A stretch of DNA of 10,561 nucleotides from Desulfobacteraceae bacterium. GTDB lineage: Bacteria; Desulfobacterota; DSM-4660; Desulfatiglandales; HGW-15. Made by a program: the position numbers and the translations under genes. The stretch covers positions 1 through 10,561 of the forward strand of contig RPPU01000100.1 in NCBI GenBank assembly GCA_003819975.1, read 5' to 3'. Below the pieces are notes generated by a model. It ran no database searches. It was given only the letters and a program-made list of their open reading frames with translations, and had not been told where the DNA came from. Shown here piece after piece: positions 7,878-10,561 of this stretch. Positions within the stretch are counted from its first letter, which is position 1. Each line of letters opens with the position of its first letter.

Positions 7878-7918
7878 GAACGGTTTTTCAGGTTCACGGT
7901 TCACCGTTCAAGGTTTTT
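7878..7918 (+). terminator. Possible weak terminator downstream of the regulator
   Basis: GAACGGT (7878-7884) and ACCGTTC (7903-7909) are perfect 7-bp inverted repeats with an 18-base loop, followed by AAGGTTTTT. The large loop and interrupted T-run make it a weak candidate. It overlaps the 3' end of the convergent ATPase gene. Confidence 0.4.
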
Positions 7919-7919
7919 C
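7892..7919. repeat. Degenerate heptamer tandem repeat at the convergent junction
   Basis: GTTCACG (7892-7898), GTTCACC (7899-7905), GTTCAAG (7906-7912) and GTTTTTC (7913-7919) are consecutive heptamers that drift from one unit to the next. The 9-mer GGTTTTTCA occurs on both sides (7882-7890 and 7912-7920). The ATPase gene's last codons and stop lie inside this block. Confidence 0.65.
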
Positions 7920-9199
7920 AAAAGGTACTTGTAAGCAGGCATAATACTAATTTTTATTCCATTCTTGATGATTATATCCTGCTCATCAAAAGTTAAAATG
8001 AGCCCTTCTTCTTTTTTCAGGGATTTGCAGACATAACATAGGGCTTCGATTTCCCTCTTTTTGGTTTCATGATCGGCTAAAGAATAGCTTACCTGTATGA
8101 TGCTTTTGATCTCCTCTTTTTCCGTAATCAGGAAATCGCATTCTTTTATATTTTTTAAGAAAGAAATATCTTTACCTCCTTTTTTTAGTTCAAGAAAAAT
8201 CAAATTTTCAAGGAGTTTGCCGTAATCATTGGTGAAATAATACGTAATGGCATTCAATAGACCATTATCGATACAATAATATTTTTTTTCAGATAATTCC
8301 CGTTTTAATATGGAATTTGAATATTTTCGTAATGATAAGGCCAAATATACGGATTCTGCTTCATCAATAAAGTCATATAAAAGATTTTTACCGATTTTAT
8401 ACCCTTGCGATTTTAATTCATTATAAATCTTGTTGATTGATAATGGTTTTGTTATGGATTCAAAAATTCTTTTAATAAAATATTTTAGAACCGGCAGATT
8501 GGTAATATGATATCGTTCCACCATGTCCCGGTATAGCATAACATCAAAATATTCCTGCAAAGTCTTCGTTTTTATTTCTTTCGCCAAAGGGACGGTTTCG
8601 GGAAAGCCGCCTTCGAGTAAAAAATTTTTGAAACAATTGCTGATTTTCGCTTTATTAGTGGGATCATGCAAATCATACGGGATCGTCAGGAAATCGAGAT
8701 ATTCCTTGAATGTTAAGGGAAAAACTTCATAATTTATGGAGCGCCCCCGAAGAGTTGTCGCAATTTCCGAACTTAAGAAATGAGCATTGGAACCCGTTAT
8801 ATAAATATTTTGAGATGCGGAATCATCGATTCTGCGTACAAATTTTTCCCAATTTTGTATATTCTGAATTTCATCAAAAAAGAAATAAACATTTTTTAAA
8901 TCGATTGTCGGAAATAATTCCCTATAGCTTTGGATGATTAAATCAAGGTCTGCAAGGTCCATATCCAATCTTTCATCTTCAAAATTGATATAGACGATAT
9001 TTTCTTTTTTTATGTTTTTTGAAGTAAGATCGGATATTAAATCATACATTAAGAATGTTTTGCCGGATCGACGAACCCCGGTAATTGAAACAATTTTACC
9101 GGGATTAAAAGGTAAAGAGACAAGCCGTTTATTAACTTTTGGCAGATTGCGAGTCTGAAAATCTCTGATTAGTTCTTTAATTAGATCTTTCTTTATCAT
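7901..9199 (-). CDS. AAA_14 / DUF4143 family ATPase
   Basis: The 432-residue product belongs to a widespread family of bacterial and archaeal ATPases of unknown role. The N-terminal AAA domain has Walker A GVRRSGKT (41-48), Walker B VYFFFDE (104-110), a polar sensor-like TGSN (135-138), and LRGRS (150-154) followed by the family's VFPLTFKEYL. From about residue 213 a DUF4143-like region follows, ending in a PD-(D/E)XK-like pattern: LLENLIFLELKK (329-340), CDFLI (354-358) and IIQVSYS (367-373). Gln replaces the usual acidic residue before V-K, so nuclease activity looks lost. It is convergent with the regulator, visibly more AT-rich, and belongs to a family often carried as accessory genes, suggesting transfer. 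The ATG has no Shine-Dalgarno sequence but a promoter placed for leaderless transcription. Confidence 0.93.
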   Translation of the reverse strand: MIKKDLIKELIRDFQTRNLPKVNKRLVSLPFNPGKIVSITGVRRSGKTFLMYDLISDLTSKNIKKENIVYINFEDERLDMDLADLDLIIQSYRELFPTIDLKNVYFFFDEIQNIQNWEKFVRRIDDSASQNIYITGSNAHFLSSEIATTLRGRSINYEVFPLTFKEYLDFLTIPYDLHDPTNKAKISNCFKNFLLEGGFPETVPLAKEIKTKTLQEYFDVMLYRDMVERYHITNLPVLKYFIKRIFESITKPLSINKIYNELKSQGYKIGKNLLYDFIDEAESVYLALSLRKYSNSILKRELSEKKYYCIDNGLLNAITYYFTNDYGKLLENLIFLELKKGGKDISFLKNIKECDFLITEKEEIKSIIQVSYSLADHETKKREIEALCYVCKSLKKEEGLILTFDEQDIIIKNGIKISIMPAYKYLLKNLER

Positions 9200-9205
9200 G
9201 AGGGT

Positions 9206-9234
9206 ATTATATTGAATACTTTCCTTCTTGTAAA
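9206..9234 (-). promoter_or_regulatory. Sigma-70 promoter of the ATPase gene, leaderless
   Basis: Reading the minus strand, TTTACA (9234-9229, five of six to TTGACA), a 17-base spacer and a perfect TATAAT (9211-9206) are followed by six bases and then the ATG at 9199. Transcription would begin at, or within a base of, the start codon. This also explains the missing Shine-Dalgarno sequence. Confidence 0.8.
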
Positions 9235-9240
9235 GAAGGA
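9222..9240. promoter_or_regulatory. Candidate operator: 8-bp inverted repeat over the -35 box
   Basis: TCCTTCTT (9222-9229), GTA, AAGAAGGA (9233-9240) form a perfect inverted repeat that covers the -35 hexamer of the ATPase promoter. A dimeric repressor could sit here. It might instead act as a hairpin for transcripts crossing the region. Confidence 0.5.
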
Positions 9241-9418
9241 TTTTAATAAACTTTCCTTTAAGTCTGAGATCAAATTGGAGCGATTTGCATGAGCCGGTTG
9301 CGGGTAAAATCGGATACGCCCGGTTTTGACGATGGTTTTAGTCAGGCACTTTACCTTTGACTTGATACCGGAATTGTTTTATCATTTCAATATGTTTTTT
9401 TAAGAATGAAACGACATC

Positions 9419-9468
9419 ATTCCGGCATGTCATGATTTTGCAGAACAAAACCATCATTTTTCCGGAAT
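9419..9468. repeat. Nested stem-loop element with CCGGAAT arms
   Basis: ATTCCGG (9419-9425) pairs with CCGGAAT (9462-9468). Between them ATGATTTTG (9432-9440) pairs with CAAA and ATCAT (9446-9449, 9453-9457), with a 3-base bulge and loop CAGAA. A further CCGGAAT copy lies at 9368-9374. The layout recalls the ATTCC...GGAAT intergenic palindromes common in many bacterial genomes. Confidence 0.6.
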
Positions 9469-9477
9469 CCGGGTTTT

Positions 9478-9600
9478 TGAGTTCAGGATATCTCAAAAAT
9501 CAAAAACGAATCGGGCGATTATCAAAGATACTGTAAATTTTTATCTATTCATTCTTGAAACGGTATTTTTGAGATATCCTCTTTTCAAAGGAAGAACTCA
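9478..9600. repeat. Palindromic unit with a 16-bp perfect inverted repeat
   Basis: AGGATATCTCAAAAAT (9485-9500) and ATTTTTGAGATATCCT (9565-9580) are perfect inverted repeats 64 bases apart. Outside them TGAGTTC (9478-9484) matches GAACTCA (9594-9600), extending the symmetry to 123 bp with an asymmetric gap. No gene lies within, so it could be a small non-autonomous mobile element (MITE-like) or a folded RNA or DNA control element. TTTTTGAG (9474-9481) can also pair locally with CTCAAAAA (9492-9499). Confidence 0.75.
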
Positions 9601-9654
9601 GGTTCGGCTGAGAGAAAAACCTATTGATTTTTGTTTTCCAATCTCTCAATGGAA

Positions 9655-9736
9655 GACAAAAATAAAAAACCTTTACGAATTTTGCGTCCTTTACGGTTAA
9701 TGTTCTGACAAAAATGGGCTTTTAAATGACAAAAAT
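9655..9736. promoter_or_regulatory. Candidate upstream activator sites: three GACAAAAAT repeats
   Basis: GACAAAAAT occurs exactly at 9655-9663, 9707-9715 and 9728-9736, at start-to-start spacings of 52 and 21 bp, close to five and two helical turns. Their centres would be about -207, -155 and -134 relative to the predicted sigma-54 start. The opposite strand carries TGTC, the core reported for PilR sites in Pseudomonas. Enhancer function is inferred. Confidence 0.55.
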
Positions 9737-9838
9737 TGTTATAGTTAGTTTTTTTATTAAATTTTTGAATTTCAGATGATATTTTTATTTTTAACAGATT
9801 GAAATTATTATATAATTTTTTATTTATAATATTTACAT

Positions 9839-9855
9839 TTGGCACGAGACTTGTA
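9839..9855 (+). promoter_or_regulatory. Sigma-54 (-24/-12) promoter of the pilin gene
   Basis: TTGGCACGAGACTTGTA matches the consensus YTGGCACGrNNNTTGCW at nearly every fixed position. GG is at 9841-9842 and the -12 element is GT instead of GC at 9853-9854. The predicted start is near 9866, giving a leader of about 132 bases before the pilin ATG. Confidence 0.88.
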
Positions 9856-9946
9856 TAAAGTATATGCAAAATTATAGCGGCGTTAATCATGAACAATTTT
9901 AAAAAGCGTGAAAGGAGGTGGCTGGTTTAATCAAACAATTTCCCTG

Positions 9947-9968
9947 AATATTGATCATGATCCATATT
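9947..9968. promoter_or_regulatory. 22-bp imperfect palindrome in the pilin leader
   Basis: The sequence reads AATAT, T, GATCATGATC, C, ATATT and is symmetric at 20 of 22 positions. The central GATCATGATC is a perfect 10-bp palindrome. It lies between the predicted transcription start and the pilin ribosome site, so it could be an operator or an RNA hairpin. Confidence 0.5.
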
Positions 9969-9982
9969 TAGCAATTATCCAT

Positions 9983-9990
9983 AAGGAGGA
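9983..9990 (+). promoter_or_regulatory. Shine-Dalgarno of the pilin gene
   Basis: AAGGAGGA lies 7 bases before the ATG at 9998 and selects that start over an in-frame GTG at 9908. Confidence 0.88.
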
Positions 9991-9997
9991 TAAAAAA

Positions 9998-10561
9998 ATG
10001 TTGACGAAATTAATAAAAAAAGCAAAAGGTTTCACTTTGATCGAATTGATGATCGTTATCGCGATCATCGGTATCTTGGCAGCGATTGCCATTCCCCAAT
10101 TCATGTCCTATCGTGTAAGGGCCAATAACACCAAAGCTGATTCCTTAATCGGCGTGATAAGAAGCTCTGAAGCAGCTTTAAATCAGGATATCGCCGTTTA
10201 TGGATCAAGTGATAATGCTTTGCTAAACGCTGCTTCTGCCGGTTTTGGTGTTGGTGCCGAATTGCAAGGTAGCGCTGCGGCTATCTTAGCGGCAACGATC
10301 AATGCTGCCGGTGCGCGTGTCTCCGCAAAGAATGCCATATCTACAGCTCAGAGTGGTGTCGGTTTTAGCGTTCCCAATGGAGTGGATACCGTTGTCAGCA
10401 CCGATGCTGCTGCTGGTGCTTCATATCTTGCGTTTGCTGAAGCGCAATTCGGCAATCGTGGTTTTGGTGTAGATGGCGATGTGGAAAATACGGTTTACTT
10501 TGTGCAGAACGATAAATGGAATGGCACAGCAGCCATTGATTGCGGCCATGCAATGGCGGTA
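9998..10561 (+). CDS. pilA: Type IV prepilin (PilA-like), 3' end beyond the window
   Basis: The frame runs from the ATG at 9998 to the window end, 188 codons without a stop. The product starts [25 protein letters not shown]: a short basic leader ending in Gly11, the prepilin-peptidase site between Gly11 and Phe12, Glu16 (Glu5 of the mature pilin) and a hydrophobic N-terminal helix (about 12-35) ending IPQF. The peptidase would cut and methylate it in the inner membrane before assembly into a pilus. The rest is rich in Ala, Gly, Ser and Asn, including a stretch around 75-140, a globular head longer than that of short Geobacter-type pilins. Only one cysteine (Cys182) is seen; a disulfide partner could lie downstream. 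The sigma-54 promoter upstream favours a major pilin over a GspG-type pseudopilin, but that naming is inference. Confidence 0.93.
   Translation, partial: MLTKLIKKAKGFTLIELMIVIAIIGILAAIAIPQFMSYRVRANNTKADSLIGVIRSSEAALNQDIAVYGSSDNALLNAASAGFGVGAELQGSAAAILAATINAAGARVSAKNAISTAQSGVGFSVPNGVDTVVSTDAAAGASYLAFAEAQFGNRGFGVDGDVENTVYFVQNDKWNGTAAIDCGHAMAV

Larger units (their letters stand above)
9241..9838. other. Non-coding AT-rich region between the ATPase and pilin genes
   Basis: No convincing gene lies here. The first part (about 9281-9360) is relatively GC-rich and includes a 23-codon frame (9289-9360) with no ribosome site, possibly a remnant. The middle (9368-9600) is built of inverted repeats, described separately. 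The last part (about 9737-9838) is extremely AT-rich with runs of T and A, likely bendable DNA upstream of a sigma-54 promoter. A 91-codon minus-strand frame (9621-9896) is judged spurious. Confidence 0.7.

Noticed and set aside
8523..8937. Two plus-strand frames (69 and 75 codons) opposite the ATPase gene
   Set aside because: They are antisense shadows of a well-supported ATPase and show no protein-like features.
9289..9360. 23-codon frame starting MSRLRVKSDTPG
   Set aside because: It is short, lacks a ribosome site and shows no family; at most a gene remnant.
9655..9736. GACAAAAAT copies as a CRISPR array
   Set aside because: The repeats are only 9 bases with irregular spacing of 52 and 21 bp and no cas genes; phased activator sites fit better.
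9621..9896. 91-codon minus-strand frame in the AT-rich pilin upstream region
   Set aside because: Low-complexity Lys/Asn/Ile composition, no recognisable family, no ribosome site, and it overlaps the sigma-54 promoter and the activator repeats.
9918..9947. Nine-codon leader peptide from a GTG within AAAGGAGGTG
   Set aside because: The start overlaps the Shine-Dalgarno-like sequence with no spacer, so initiation there is implausible.

Overview
This window reads as bacterial chromosome. The left half (3-4989) is the distal end of the spectinomycin/alpha ribosomal-protein operon: secY, infA, rpmJ, rpsM, rpsK, rpsD, rpoA and rplQ, all on the plus strand. secY is followed directly by infA, so the adk and map genes often found there are absent. 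The RpoA N-terminus (NWRELIKPK, then a [12 protein letters not shown] block) and the gene order resemble deltaproteobacterial (Desulfobacterota-like) sequences or related candidate phyla. This is a family-memory impression, not a firm taxonomic call. Three of the eight operon genes (rpsM, rpsD, rpoA) start with TTG behind a good Shine-Dalgarno (SD) sequence. S4 and L36 both keep their zinc-binding cysteines.

The operon ends at a hairpin (5001-5017) and a strong intrinsic terminator (5052-5097). A class I dihydroorotase (pyrC, to 6416) begins only a few bases after the terminator's T-run, with no visible SD. It is followed by a complete NtrC-family response regulator (6492-7868) with receiver, sigma-54 AAA+ and Fis-type helix-turn-helix domains. 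Its C-terminal helix and the nearby pilin gene make it PilR-like, but no histidine kinase gene is in the window.

Convergent to it, on the minus strand, is a more AT-rich AAA_14/DUF4143 ATPase (7901-9199), probably an accessory gene. It has a near-consensus sigma-70 promoter placed so that transcription should begin at, or within a base of, its ATG, which predicts a leaderless mRNA. An 8-bp inverted repeat covers the -35 box. The meeting point of the two genes carries a degenerate heptamer repeat.

From 9200 to 9997 lies an AT-rich intergenic stretch of about 800 bases that is dense in structure. It holds a nested stem-loop (9419-9468), a 16-bp perfect inverted repeat within a 123-bp palindromic unit (9478-9600), and three copies of GACAAAAAT spaced 52 and 21 bp apart. 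These are followed by a near-consensus sigma-54 promoter (9839-9855) and a 22-bp imperfect palindrome in the leader. This leads into a type IV prepilin gene (9998 to the window end, truncated). The working model is that the PilR-like activator at 6492-7868 binds the GACAAAAAT repeats and drives sigma-54 RNA polymerase at 9839-9855 to make the pilin. That link is inferred from layout and motifs, not shown.
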